The notes under the pieces were generated by a model, which saw only the letters and a list, made by a program, of their open reading frames with translations, did not search any database and was not told where the DNA came from. DNA of 64,000 bases from Strobilurus pachycystidiatus (Eukaryota > Basidiomycota > Agaricomycetes > Agaricales > Physalacriaceae), in contig JAHLMK010000004.1 of the NCBI GenBank assembly GCA_019915135.1, forward strand, positions 2,852,001 to 2,916,000. The letters are read 5' to 3'. A program made the position numbers and the translations under genes. Below, piece after piece: positions 1 through 10,631 of the stretch (positions are counted from its first letter, which is position 1; each line of letters starts with the position of its first letter).

Positions 1-195
1 CAGTCCGAACAAATTGTTATTCGTTAATCCGTCGTCGACGGCGACAATACACCGTATCCACTCCTCCAGAACGAGGCCCGGGATTTGCCCAGGGCGCGCG
101 TTGATGCGAAAGCCGCGATGATTGACAACCGGGACGGCGTCAGACGGCGCGGCTGTCGAACAACGCGTGATCAGAGCAAGTAGAGAAGTGGGCAT
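1..195 (-). CDS. 5' part of an unrecognised gene running off the left edge
   Basis: An ATG at 195 (minus strand) opens a frame that stays open for all 65 codons to the window edge. The peptide begins MPTSLLALITRC and ends in an ordinary mixed-composition stretch (GQIPGLVLEEWIRCIVAV), not low complexity. No intron is needed in the visible part. I do not recognise the family. It could be the N-terminus of a real host gene, or a chance frame; 65 open codons in GC-rich DNA is weak evidence. Confidence 0.35.
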   Translation of the reverse strand, partial: MPTSLLALITRCSTAAPSDAVPVVNHRGFRINARPGQIPGLVLEEWIRCIVAVDDGLTNNNLFGL

Positions 196-296
196 CGTTG
201 CGGGGCGTAGGAGAGTGGTTCTGGGGACCTTCTCCAGGGTGGCGCCATTATAACTGCGCGCGCACACCTGTGGATGTAGCCAAAATCCTCTTATCT

Positions 297-358
297 GATA
301 GTTATCAAAAAAAAATCACACGCAAATAGCCCGATGGTTATCGTGATCGATAACTATC
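297..358. repeat. Short inverted repeats (hairpin)
   Basis: GATAGTTATC at 297-306 is the exact reverse complement of GATAACTATC at 349-358. A second arm, CCGATGGTTATC at 331-342, pairs with the same right arm (12 bp, one mismatch or wobble, 6-nt loop). It lies between the edge gene and the KDZ remnant and could be a transposon end or a transcription-termination structure. No target duplication was found. Confidence 0.4.
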
Positions 359-537
359 GGTCAATAATACCAGCGCCAGGATGCCCAATAGGGAAGGTAG
401 CATCCTAATATGGTAGGAGCCGTGCGCGGGCCCCCGCCGTCCTTTCCCAAACAAGCGCTGACATTCCAAATTCAAATAATATGCTGATTCCGATAATACA
501 ACGTCCCGACGGGCTACCTAAAGCGCAAAAGAGTCCG

Positions 538-3500
538 TTACGGCTGCACGGCAACTCCTGGCTGATCGGCATCCTGCACGGCAGCATGCGAGTCCTCCTC
601 TGCGATGATCGAAACCAAAGCGCTCCGCGCTGCTCCGTCCATAGGGCCCGACTTCTTTCCGCGTGGTGGAGTCGCCCGCCTCCATAGCTCCTCAAACGAT
701 TCGCGTATCCGCCGCCGATCTGCTGCTTGCTTGACTGAATAAGCTCTGCGGCCACACAGAGCTCCTCCACGCGTAAGCCCACCCCTCCCAAATCTCGGCG
801 CCGATCCCACTCCCTCTCCTCCCAACGCAGACTTTGTAAGACACACCTCATCTCTTCCTTCAACTTCTCCACTTCTTCACACCACCGAGTCTTGCGAGCC
901 AGAGCCTTCGCCCATTCGATACGTACACCTGAAAACTCATGAGAGGTGGCCTTTGCAATGAGTACCACTTACACTCATGGAGATAACTGTCCTCTTCGAC
1001 GTCTGGTCCACCGTTAGCCGTCCATATCCATGATATGGTCGCCCTGCCCTCTAGAGATGTCCACGAATATATATTCGAGTATATTCTTATTCAGGCACAC
1101 GAATAATCCCCCCTCCAAGGGTCATAATTGTTATTCATGAATATACTCTTAATCTTATTTGTCAACTTAATCTTCACTGCGAATATTCTGCTTTTATTCA
1201 TGAATATTCATGAATATACGAGTATAATCATGTCAATATCACTCAAGATCACAGTTAAAGTTATTGAATGACCTATAAATCATTCAAACAGCATCTAAAT
1301 TTATCATAAACTTGTCTTAAGTACTGAGAATTTGGTATTGTCAGACACTCATGAATGAGTTGAGGATTATGTGAAACTGGAGGTTCATATTCTATATTCG
1401 TCAACTTATTCTTATTCACAAATATAATATATTCGTCATATTCATATTCATGAATAAGATTAGGAATATATTCATGAATATTCTCCTTTACTCCTTATTC
1501 GTGGTCATGTCTACTGCCCTCGCCTTAAACATCACGCCGTTTGCGGCCTGTCCCCGTCACCCTGCTATCCCGCTCGTGCAAACGTCCGAGCCTCTTCACC
1601 GCCTCCGCATCCGACTCAGCTGTTATATACACCTTCACGTCCTCATCCTTCAACTCCCTAAAAAGCCCACAAGACTCTCGCCCCACCAAGCGTACGAGAC
1701 CAACCCATGACCGGCGATATTTGTCGACAGCGTCCGTAATTTTTTTACCGATTGTCTCAATGATCGTTGCTGAACGACTGGTACCCCGCTGGCCTCGTAC
1801 ATGCGTGTTCCGGTAGTTTACGAGGTATCGCTTCGCACAGAGGCGGGATCTCAGTCTAGTGAGAGCATCTGCGCATTGCCCTCTGCGTAAGGCTGTCTCC
1901 TGCTTGATGAGTCTCTGGGGACAGCCGATTTCCGCCTGTAGCCTGTGGGACGCTGCACATTCCGAGGGCAGATAAAGTTTGACGTCCTCCGCTGCAGCAG
2001 GAACGGAATTTGCTGCCCGCCTCGCGTCTTCCTCCCGCTCCAGTACCATTGCAACTCTCGGCATGTAGACACCTTGCCAGCGACGGAATTCCTTCACGCG
2101 GGCGTCAAGGGAGCGATGTCGTTCCAATATCTTCGTTTGTCAATCGGGCGTCATTGTTTTGATAGACTTGTCCGCCAGCAGACGTCGCCTGGAAGTATGC
2201 AATTAGTTATGAAAGGATGAGCAGACAGCTATCGCTTACTGTCCGTCCTCTACCTGTAGCCCCATGATCACGAAGCCGGCCATACTCACACGGCCCAAGC
2301 CCGTACCCTTCTTTCTTTTCTTTCTTTTCTTCTTCTTCTTGGTCTTTCGCCCACTTCTCGCCCCCTCATCATCGCTTTCATCTGCGTCATCTACTTCCTC
2401 CGCTTCGGCTCTCGCTCTCGCTAACTCCTCTTCTTCCTCCCCCGCCACCGCTTCCAAAATCTCTTCCTGACGCAGCGACAGACAGACCATGTTCTCTGTT
2501 AATTCCACTGAAAAAATGCATTAGGGCGGTGCACACAAGTCACAATGAGAACAACTCACCTGTACCAGATGGTGTGTATGGGCTTGGCTGAGTTTCATCC
2601 TCTAGCCATGCATTCACCATAGCGGTCCACTCATTGCGCACTTCAGGTTCGAGCGCATCGTTGACCTCATTGAAAGATTCGATTTGGGACATCCGCTCCT
2701 CCAGGGCGATACGCAACCGGCGCAGCAGGGTATGACCTACCGTGCAAAACTGTGAGATGTGTCTTCGACGAATGAAACAATCATGCTCACCTAAAGAGAT
2801 ATTCTTCCCGAAATTATGTTTATCCGCTTTATCTTTGATGTCGTCGTGTCGCGCGCCAGGTTGTTCTTCCCGAGTCATATAAGAAATCGCATTGAAGACG
2901 GACCAGACCCGTTCGATTCCTTCGCCGTCCGTCTTGCCAACGCCGGGTTTGTACTTCAAGGACTCCTTAGCCTCGCATTGGATGTCATGAACGTTCCCAT
3001 GCCATACAGGCAGTCCCCATGTCAACACCGGGAGATCCAACACCTTCAAGACTTCCGGCAAAGCCTCAATGCGCTCGAAGAAATGCTTCTTGTATTGACA
3101 AGCGATATCGTAGGTCACCGTGACCTCCTTCAAACCCATACGTGACAAAAGCCAATATAGGACGAAGTCGGAATTCTTGTACCTGCCGCAACTTGTCAAT
3201 GTGGACCCCCCAAGAACTCTAGACCGCGCTTACCGTTCCCCCTTCTCCAAATTGCCAAGCCCCAACATGATCTCATGTCGGGCACAAATCACACCTATAA
3301 CCCCCGCCCATCTGAGCCCAACCGAAAAACGTGTGTCCTTCTGCATCAAGGCCGCGAAAGCTATGCACGACGACACCTAGAAATCCTCAGCCCGATATCA
3401 ACCACTATAATAAGGTGACTTACATCTTCTTCGGTAACATATGACCTTAACCAATCATGGTACGTCTCCACAGGTACCTGGACCCCAAGGCTGGAGTACA

Positions 3501-5012
3501 ACGGTTCATCCACACGGGGGGATGGGCGCATTTTGCACCGCATCCTAAAGTTAGCGTCCATCGATAGAATACGCCGATAGAGATATCTGCAAGTCAAACA
3601 TCAGCAGACTTCCTAAGTACGAGAAAAGGATATCAACATACCGATACACGTCATCCACACTATCCCAGCCTTCAGGTAGATTGACTCCGACCCGTGGGCA
3701 TGCCCAACACTCCACAGCAACCGCGCCATCGGGGGCATCTGCCATCCCGCCCACCTCGTGTCCCACACCGGATCGCCAGACGCGCTTCAAAAATGCCCAT
3801 TGCCGAGACATACGCAAGAACGCTCTGTAGCGATCAGGTGTCCACTCCGTCCCGTATGGATCGGTCATATCCTCGAGGGTGGTGATGTAATCGCGTACGT
3901 TCACCGTGGCGATCACCTTCAGACGGCGGTAGAAATCCAAACATTCCATTGTCGCGCACGTCTGTGGAATATGCGTCGTGGCGGGGTACCAACCACTGCG
4001 CATGACCTGCTGCCAGTGGTGCGCGCCGTCGGATACGCTGCAGGAACAGTATCGGAACGCGACTGTGTGAACGCCATTAACGTGGATGACAGTCATTAAC
4101 CGGGGAGTTGGATCCGGATGTCGGCAAGGCGCTCCCTTATGTCCAAGCTGAAACATCAAACCCATCTCCCGTAGAGTCGTACGCTGAAAGCATTGGTCCT
4201 TCCAGACCTATATTGAGAAGGTCAGAACAGTGAATCACTAATGAAGCAAACCTAAGGCTTACCTCGATGACATGCAACGGAGAACGTTCATGTCGCGCCA
4301 CACAACATGACGCGCATTCTAGAAAATCACTGCAGTTTCGACAGCGAAAAAGCTCTGTGCATTCCGAGGGTGTAGGGAGAGTGTCTGTCGCCATCGATGT
4401 TGAGGTACGCGGATCCACTTTGGCGTCGGCAGGTAACCAGACCTTGTCGCTAGCTAACACGACTCCACACGATGTGCAGTTTGGCTCGAACGTGTCGCTA
4501 CCAAGAGCATGGCCCCGTATCGTCTCTTCCAAAAAAGCGTCGGTCCAAGGTTTCCACTCCACCATTGGATCGTCCTGTCGTTTGGGAAAGATGTTATCCC
4601 TAGATTGAAATGGGCTCAAGTGAAATGCACGCACTGAGCTCGTATACCACTTGCGCTTCGACGTGTCGCCCTCCACCACATCCGCGTATCCATCATCGCC
4701 ATTTCCGTACTCTTCGCCGTCCCCATCCACTAACGTCTCCGCCGGGCCAAACTCATGTAAAGCGGAATCTGCATGACGCCAATCCGCGCCAGGTATCTCT
4801 AAGCCAAATGGGAAGGCGTCGTACTCCGCTGACAGGTCGGAGGGTCCCAAATGGCGTTTCTTTGTCGGTGGCAACGCCTGTGTGGTAATCTCTCCTATTG
4901 GCAAGATATGGACATTGAAGTCGACGGAGGGCTCGTGGTCGGGACCGGCCCGCTCCACATGCGGCGCATTAGCGCGCGGTCGTCCACGGGGTCTAGTGAG
5001 AGGGGCGGACAT
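538..5012 (-). pseudogene. KDZ (Kyakuja-Dileera-Zisupton) transposase, decayed
   Basis: Minus-strand exons read in order as a KDZ transposase. The N-terminal CxC2-type cysteine cluster is at about 4450-4250 (CTSCG, CRNCSDFLECASCC, HERSPLH). Then comes the segment at 4165-3660 with LGHKGAPC and YCSCS, and a catalytic-region exon at 3199-2790 with YDIACQYKKHF, GLPVWHGNVH and GEGIERVWS. An acidic/lysine-rich linker follows at 2508-2236, a C-terminal helical exon at 2127-1525, and the IEWAKALARKTRW to SFEELWRR tail at about 968-700. The chosen start is ATG 5012 (MSAPLTRPRGRPR), although an in-frame ATG exists at 5105. Introns are about 50 nt. It is broken: an AT-rich block at 1060-1505 cuts the 3' end, and the tail needs a frame change between about 850 and 750. 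KDZ enzymes mobilise DNA transposons. The family call is firm; the exact exon ends are not. Confidence 0.8.
1060..1505. mobile_element. AT-rich insert in the KDZ 3' region, possible MITE
   Basis: A ~445-bp block of very AT-rich sequence made of variations on ATTCATGAATA lies within otherwise GC-balanced KDZ coding sequence. Its edges carry matching short inverted ends, CCACGAATA at 1061 and TATTCGTGG at about 1497-1505. No clean target-site duplication could be seen, so it may be a degenerate MITE or an expanded simple sequence. Confidence 0.4.
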
Positions 5013-5123
5013 TGTGAAGGCACCCGACCAGCGTCTCGCGCTGTAGGGCGGCACGAAGAGAGGGAACAAAAGTGGAAAATTGATCACAATACCCTGGGCT
5101 TCCAATTTCCGAAATAACTCCGA

Positions 5124-5671
5124 TTAGACATTGCTCGTTGATGGCTCGTTATCTCTAATCTCTAGCGACTCGAATATTTCCAAACACTGCTTCGTGATGC
5201 ATCTACGCCTTTCACCCTCTTGGTTGGGCACCGGAATCCAACCCAACTCAGTGACTTGATTAGCATGCAACGCCCCTCCGCAGGCGCAGTACCGCACCGA
5301 CACTAACTGCAAGCCACTCATGTGAATGATGGTCAAAACCTCGATCTTCCTCTCCGAATGGGGACAGGTGTCGCCGCCGTGCCCAAGATCGACAATCAAG
5401 CCCATGTCACACAATGACATACGCCGTCGTTCCGAACCCTCCTCGTCCACCTCCTGCAAAATTGAATTGGGATAAGAGGCCAAGACCAGCACGCAAAACA
5501 ACAATCACTCACCTGGGATGTGTGTAGAGGTTTTTGACGATGAATAGTCACACAACAAGACCGACACGTCGCGTTACTTTCCGTGGGGTTGCAGTCGAGG
5601 CACACAAACAGGGACATAGCGTCTGACCCACAGTGGGCGCAAGCGCGCGTCATATTTACTGGTAGCTGCAT
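5124..5671 (-). pseudogene. Second KDZ transposase N-terminal fragment (CxC2 domain)
   Basis: Two exons, 5671-5513 and 5453-5124, are joined by a GTGAGT...TTTGCAG intron. Exon 1 carries CAHCG, CLDC and CRSCCVTIHRQKPLH, which aligns with the CxC2 cluster of the neighbouring KDZ gene. Exon 2 has LCDMGLIVDLGHGGDTCP and RYCACGGALH, again matching that gene's next exon. The frame stops at 5124 after about 160 codons, where a full KDZ protein would continue for several hundred more. It is therefore a truncated relic upstream of, and in the same orientation as, the longer KDZ copy. Confidence 0.7.
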
Positions 5672-5870
5672 ATGTCAACAAATCGAAGGACCAAAATTAT
5701 GAGAATGGTACTTCTCAATGTGCGATGAAGTGGAAGGATAAAAGATTGATGGTTTTCAGGGTTCGCACATATTTATATTTTCTTAAAAAACCGGAAACAG
5801 CCATAATTCGCCCTGACTGCCAACATCATCCTAATCTGGAGCCCGCCCTTGATGGCCCGCCGTTCAATCG

Positions 5871-6710
5871 TCATCGCCAGAACGCCTCGACAGTCTCGCC
5901 ATCGGCAGGAGTTTCATCGCCTGAGACTCTTTGACCATTGGCCCCCGTCCTATGATTGTCCTCAGCCCAATGACAACATCTTTCATAAGCAACCATGGAC
6001 GCACTAACTCGCCGCGGGATGTACTTGACGGTAGGTTCCGGGAGACTGGCAAGTGGCTCGTACAAAATGTCAGTGCAAGTTTGAATGAAGGCGTCAGACG
6101 CCTTCTGAGCCTGGAGACGCTTCTGGCGGCGTTCATTGAGCCCTGCCACGTATCAGCCAGATGCCACAAAACAGAGGTGAGTCTAGCGACTCTAGCCGGT
6201 AACATACCGTCTCCCATTTCGAAAATGTCGATTGCGGTGAACGTACCGGCAAGGGTTGCCAAGAGCATCCAACTCCCGCTACGAGGCTTTAGACCTATAG
6301 CCGTGCGGTAGATAGACTGGTACACGGTGTACTCGCACCAGTCTTGGGCCTTGGCGAGACGACCGAGAGTGGTGATTCCGCAATCGGCGAGGCGGGCAAC
6401 CAGGAATTGGCCTTGCAAGGCATTGAGCTTCTCCTGCAGAGCGGCGGTCGCTGGTGAGCTGCTGTCGTCCTCGATCAAATTCATGTGGCGCTGAATTATC
6501 CTGGGTACACAATATTCAGCACGACACGCAAGTATAGGCAAAAAAAACGACCACCTACCGTTGTGCGCGTTCGCTAACGTCAACGGCGTCGGACTCCGTG
6601 AAAGAGGTAGGAGGGGAACGCGGCGCAGCGTGAATAGCGTACCCACACTCCTTGCTGTCGCTGACTTCCTCAAGGCCAGGCATTGAATCCCCGTTGCTGC
6701 TCATGCTCAT
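5871..6710 (-). CDS. Unknown 238-aa protein with a SAM-like helical segment
   Basis: Three exons, 6710-6559, 6500-6208 and 6142-5871, total 717 nt, exactly 239 codons including the stop. Introns begin GTAGGT and GTATGT and end CAG. The start is the upstream of two closely spaced ATGs (MSMSSNGD); starting at the second would remove two residues. The middle (about residues 75-120) contains ARLADCGITTLGRL followed by IGLKPRSGSW, which resembles ARMTDMGIYTHEDL and GLGVSDGVW in the adjacent gene at 6853-7498. This suggests a shared small helical module, SAM-like by eye. No signal peptide or membrane span is evident. It is the last of three same-strand genes spaced 70-145 bp apart. Function unknown. 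Confidence 0.6.
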
Positions 6711-6852
6711 GGTAAGTTAGAATGTCAAGTGTTGATGGGATCAAACGAGGAACGAAACAGGAAATTCCCGTGGTCGGCGTTGTCATGTATTTCTAGGGAT
6801 AATATGAAATACCATTACAGCAGCCGCGTTAATTGCAGTACCCCATCAATCC

Positions 6853-7498
6853 TCATACCAGGTCCCCGTGCCCATCGCTCCCTGCGACCGCGCGGACAGT
6901 GACACGCCCTGGTGCAGGCCTGGCATAACGATACAGGGCTTTCTTCATTGTGCGCCACACTCCATCAGAGACCCCAAGACCAGTTTTGAACTTCTGTCGG
7001 AGTTTCTGATCCCGGATGTCGACGGAGATGTTGACCAGGTCCTCATGCGTGTATATGCCCATGTCCGTCATGCGCGCTTCGCAGGCCCCAAGATTGTAGG
7101 CCTTGAGGAAGAGACCCACCTCAGCGTGCATAAAGCACGCGTCGGTGGGAGAGGCGAATGTCGGTTCTTCGTTAATGATGAACGTTTCTCCACCGCGGTT
7201 CCCTGTCTCCGTGATAAGCCGCAAGATTAATATAGTCCGTTTATGAGCACTCACTAGATACTTGAGCTCCCGTGCCGAGCTGAACGTCGCTGCGGATGGG
7301 GCGTGCGGTGCGCAGATGCTCTCGGACGTGGCTGTACCGAGTGTTAGAGAGTTTTAGAGAATAGTACAAAGAGGGCCACAGAAAGACTCACCGACGACAC
7401 AACGATTGCGAGAGCGGGAAGACAATTGTCTGCTGGGCTGGCTTTTTGGCGACCGGCCGTTTGGTTGGGGTTTTCTTCTTTGAAGGCGAAGGTGGCAT
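6853..7498 (-). CDS. Unknown 177-aa protein with a SAM-like helical segment
   Basis: Exons 7498-7392, 7331-7255 and 7202-6853 sum to 534 nt (178 codons with stop), with canonical GTGAGT donors and CAG acceptors. The N-terminus is basic and proline-rich (MPPSPSKKKTPTKRPVAKK), like a nuclear-localisation tail. The C-terminal half (about residues 105-160) carries ARMTDMGIYTHEDL, DQKLRQKF and GLGVSDGVW, which aligns with the same region of the gene at 5871-6710. It starts 72 bp beyond the stop of the gene at 7571-8268. No catalytic motif seen; function unknown. A DNA- or chromatin-binding role is only a guess from the lysine-rich tail. Confidence 0.6.
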
Positions 7499-7570
7499 GG
7501 TGGTGGTTCGCAAACAAGATGTGTCAGGGTGAAATGGACGCGACAAATGACATTTGACGAATGTCGGTAT

Positions 7571-8268
7571 CTACATTTGCTGGTACTCGAAGGCTCTGCG
7601 GCTATGTAAGATAAGCAGCTGACGATGATAATTCGCTGAGCGCGTGAGACCGCCGCGGAGTGCTGCGGTCTCAAGAGCGCGCTCATCCACCTGGCTGACT
7701 ATATCCGCCACCAGCTTGTACACATCCACGACCTGGCGATAGAGAGACTCTGCCTCTTGGACGGTCGAGTCAAATTCCATATTGCCCGGTCCCCATTGCC
7801 AAATCTCGCGAATGGGCGTAGCGCAATTGCGTGCATGGTAAGCGAGCAACTCAAAAGTAGCGTGTAAGACAGCCTTCGCGAAGTTTGGGGTCCTAATGGC
7901 CTTGCGAACCATCATCTGCGCATACTGGAGTGCGCTATGGAACTGCAGCTGAATCCTCATATTGCTGTGATGGGCGCGAAGTTCCGCCATGGCGGCTGCC
8001 ATGTGAAGGGCAATGCGAGCCCTGTACTATGTGTCAGCTGGACCATGACACCTGAGAGGTCGGTGGATACATACAGCGAGGGGGAAAACAGCGCACAGAG
8101 ACGCCGGGGAGCGACGAATGGTTGAAGAGCCGCTACCAAAACACTGTTCCCAATCAGCCAGGACCAGGCAGAATGTGACAGATAAGATACTCACCGAGGA
8201 AGGCGGGGAGGTGCGGCTAAGGCTAAGCGAAGGCCCGAGAACGTAAAGGCGTCGTCGCAAGAACTCAT
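7571..8268 (-). CDS. Unknown 197-aa helical protein
   Basis: Exons 8268-8195, 8143-8075 and 8021-7571 total 594 nt (198 codons with stop) with canonical splice sites. The start is ATG 8268 (MSSCDDAFTF); an in-frame ATG at 8376 would add 36 residues. The body is mostly helix-forming (LQFHSALQYAQMMVRKAI, LYRQVVDVYKLVADIV) with no recognised motif. It is the first of three co-oriented small genes, and together they form the only stretch of apparently undamaged single-copy genes in the left third of the window. Function unknown. Confidence 0.6.
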
Positions 8269-8440
8269 CGCGGGAGGATAAGGAGACTTGGCCGAGAGGT
8301 TGTTAGGGATGAGCGGCCGCAATGGAAGAGGGATGTCATGTTTTTGGCAATTATCTTGCCAAGGGACGTTGATCAAAATGGTGGCTCAAAAGAGAAAGGC
8401 TACAGCAATTGATGATGTCAGAGAGTTGGTCTGAAAGAAT

Positions 8441-8446
8441 AAAAAA
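8441..8446 (-). terminator. Pol III T-run behind the tRNA-like sequence
   Basis: Six consecutive T on the minus strand begin two bases past the 3' end of the tRNA-like sequence. This is the expected form and position of an RNA polymerase III terminator. Confidence 0.5.
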
Positions 8447-8447
8447 G

Positions 8448-8518
8448 AACCACAGGCTGGGATTCGAACCCAGGTCTTCACTAAATTTGGGTGTGCTTAG
8501 CCTCTACACCACCGCGGT
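8448..8518 (-). pseudogene. tRNA-like sequence, anticodon arm damaged
   Basis: The minus strand shows a 7-bp acceptor stem (ACCGCGG with CTGTGGT, two G-T pairs), an A-box-like TGGTGTAGAGG, a 4-bp D stem, a perfect B box GGTTCGAATCC and a 5-bp T stem CTGGG/CCCAG. The stretch between the D stem and the variable region is about 3 nt short and does not form a standard 5-bp stem with a 7-nt loop. One extra base also separates the T stem from the acceptor stem. I cannot assign an anticodon. The intact promoter boxes plus T-run mean it may still be transcribed. It could be a tRNA relic or the head of a SINE. Confidence 0.5.
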
Positions 8519-9226
8519 TGGATTTATTGCTATTCCGCGTGACTATACTCAGAGCCTCTGGCATATCGGGCCCGAACATGGCCTATCTAGGGAAAATGCA
8601 CAGACCAAAATGTGCATTGCGCTACAAAGGCGGCACGCTAGCCTGGTAAAAAAAGTTGGAATTCTTTTCTTACGACTATGTGAGTCGATCTATGTAAATG
8701 AAAGGCGGAAACGAAGTCACCGGGCCTTGGTTGAGCTTTTCTATCTAGGGAATATACATGTCCGGATCGAGTTACAAGTGAACTGCGAGTCCGATCACAT
8801 TCCTTAACTGCAACCATACTGGTCATTTGCACATTTTTGTGCGTATTTATACTTCAGACGCCAACTCTCACCGTCAACATACATCAAATGGCTGGAAGGC
8901 CTCTATATGCTACTGACGAGGACCGTCACGCTGCTCAGACGAAGGCGAAGAGTGATTATTGGCATCGGTACGGTCTTTATGTTGAACAATGAATATTTCT
9001 TACAAACGGGCTCTTCTAGCAATAAGAAACGACTTAATGCAAGGGCACGCTTGCGATACCACGAGAGCAAGGGAGAAGGGAGTGTTGACGGAAGGACGAA
9101 GGCTGGGAGGGCGTTGAAACGAGGGGAAGTGTCGGATGCGGGGTGAGTGATTGGTTACAGCCCTCTGGACCCGTCCCCTAAACACAGTACCGGCTAGAGT
9201 ACCTCATATCACCAAGAATCTTCATC
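8519..9226. other. Intergenic stretch, nothing recognised
   Basis: Mixed-composition DNA between the tRNA-like sequence and the MITE. Only short unrelated frames are present; no motif, repeat or RNA structure that I can support. Confidence 0.4.
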
Positions 9227-9234
9227 GGAAGTAC

Positions 9235-9942
9235 TAGGGTTTAAAAGTCCGGTCCGGTCCGGTTTTTTGGCCTCTGAGATCCTGGACCTGGACTGGACCG
9301 GTCCAGCAAACTTTCAGATTTAGCTGGACTTAGGACTGGACCGCTTAGGACCGCAAAAACCGGTCTTAATCAGTCCGGTTTGCGGTTCTGAACCGGTCCA
9401 GGACCGGTCCAAGTTGCTACAAGCTCAAACTTGTATTTTGATAATTATTTTGGTAAGTTTACCATTTTATAAGTTTACCATGTAGGTTAAACAATATCTA
9501 ACAGTCATTAACAAGTTTACATAGTATGCACCACTGTAGCACAAGTGATTGTAAAACTGAATCCTTAGTTGTGAGAGGATTTATGCAGCTAAGTGTATCA
9601 TATAAGTACATAGTGAAGGTAAGTTTACCGTAGAAACGTGCAAATGAGGGTAAGTTTACCATAGAAAATGCGTAAGTGAAGGTAAGTTTACCATCAAAAC
9701 ATGAATAATGACCCTTTTGAAGGACAATTAACTAGTTCTGACTGAACCCTGAGTAGACCGGTCCAAACCGGTCCTAGACCAGTCTTAACCAGTCCAGATA
9801 AATCTGGGAGAAGCTCTGGACCTAGGACCTGGACTGGTAGGACTGGTAGGACCGGTCCATGTTGGACTGGTCATATGACCGGTCCAGTCCGGTCCAGTTC
9901 ACCGGTCTTACCGGTCCACTTGGACTGGACCTTCAAACCCTA
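9235..9942. mobile_element. 708-bp hAT-type MITE, copy 1
   Basis: Begins TAGGGTTTAAAAGTCC and ends GGACCTTCAAACCCTA, imperfect terminal inverted repeats. It is flanked by a perfect 8-bp duplication, GGAAGTAC at 9227-9234 and 9943-9950. The 8-bp duplication is typical of hAT-superfamily elements. Both ends are crowded with GGACCGGTCC-type motifs, like the subterminal transposase-binding repeats of hAT elements, and the AT-rich centre holds repeated GTAAGTTTACC. No coding capacity. A second copy of the same length lies at 34373-35080; I saw no difference between them. Confidence 0.9.
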
Positions 9943-9950
9943 GGAAGTAC

Positions 9951-10631
9951 TCACGCAAATTGCGGGCGCTCGTTCCCGCACCCAATCTCTGGGACTTCTG
10001 GGATATCAGCAATAGGCTTTCAAGGAGCGCACCTGGGTCCAGAGAATAGACTCACTTGAATGATTCTGCAGATCATTCCGCGAGACCCTGGGATCTGTAC
10101 CTCAGATGAATATCTGAGGGTGCAGATATGGGGTCTTGAGCACTCAGATGGGGGTTTGGACTTGCAGGGAATCCTGACTGCCCGGAGAAGACACAACCAC
10201 GGTACCGAGCACGTGGCACGGGTACTGTTCAGAGCTCGGGGAGCTCGAACGACAAAATCATGACCGATGCCGGCGGCAATGAAAAAATCGATTTCTGTAC
10301 GATCAGAGGCGCATTCTCGAAGACATCTCAGGACGAGTATCGAAAATATACGCCACACAAAATCGATCACGTGACCCGGACAACAAAAACATCGTCTTTA
10401 CGATACAAACACTTCTGTCTACTCAGAATTCTTTCCAAACGCGTCTTCATCGAGGAAAACGCGTCTCGGCCCTCCCGTAGCAGGTTCCGAGCCATCACGC
10501 CTTCTGTCGCGACTACCCTTTAGCTCTAACAAGACTCGGGGAGTCTTGTAGAAAGCATCGACACGACCGTAGAGCTCATAGAGAAGATCACTTTCTCGTT
10601 TCTCGGGACGAGAAACTTAAAAAGGGGATAT
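9951..10631 (+). mobile_element. Truncated 3' internal end of an LTR retrotransposon
   Basis: No conserved coding domain is visible, but the right end (about 10610-10631) is a purine-rich AAAAAGGGG tract followed by ATAT directly before the LTR at 10632. The chromovirus at 52-60 kb has the same arrangement (AGAGGGGATAT before its LTR). This is read as the polypurine tract of an element whose 5' part is gone. How far left the retroelement sequence reaches is unclear. Confidence 0.45.

Noticed and set aside
2264..2470. Plus-strand Ser/Phe-rich frame
   Set aside because: Antisense of the acidic/lysine-rich linker of the KDZ transposase.
9859..10059. ORF starting MLDWSYDRSS at the MITE end, also at 34997-35251
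   Set aside because: It begins inside the MITE in both places and runs into unrelated flanks; in the second case it just reads the last TPR unit.
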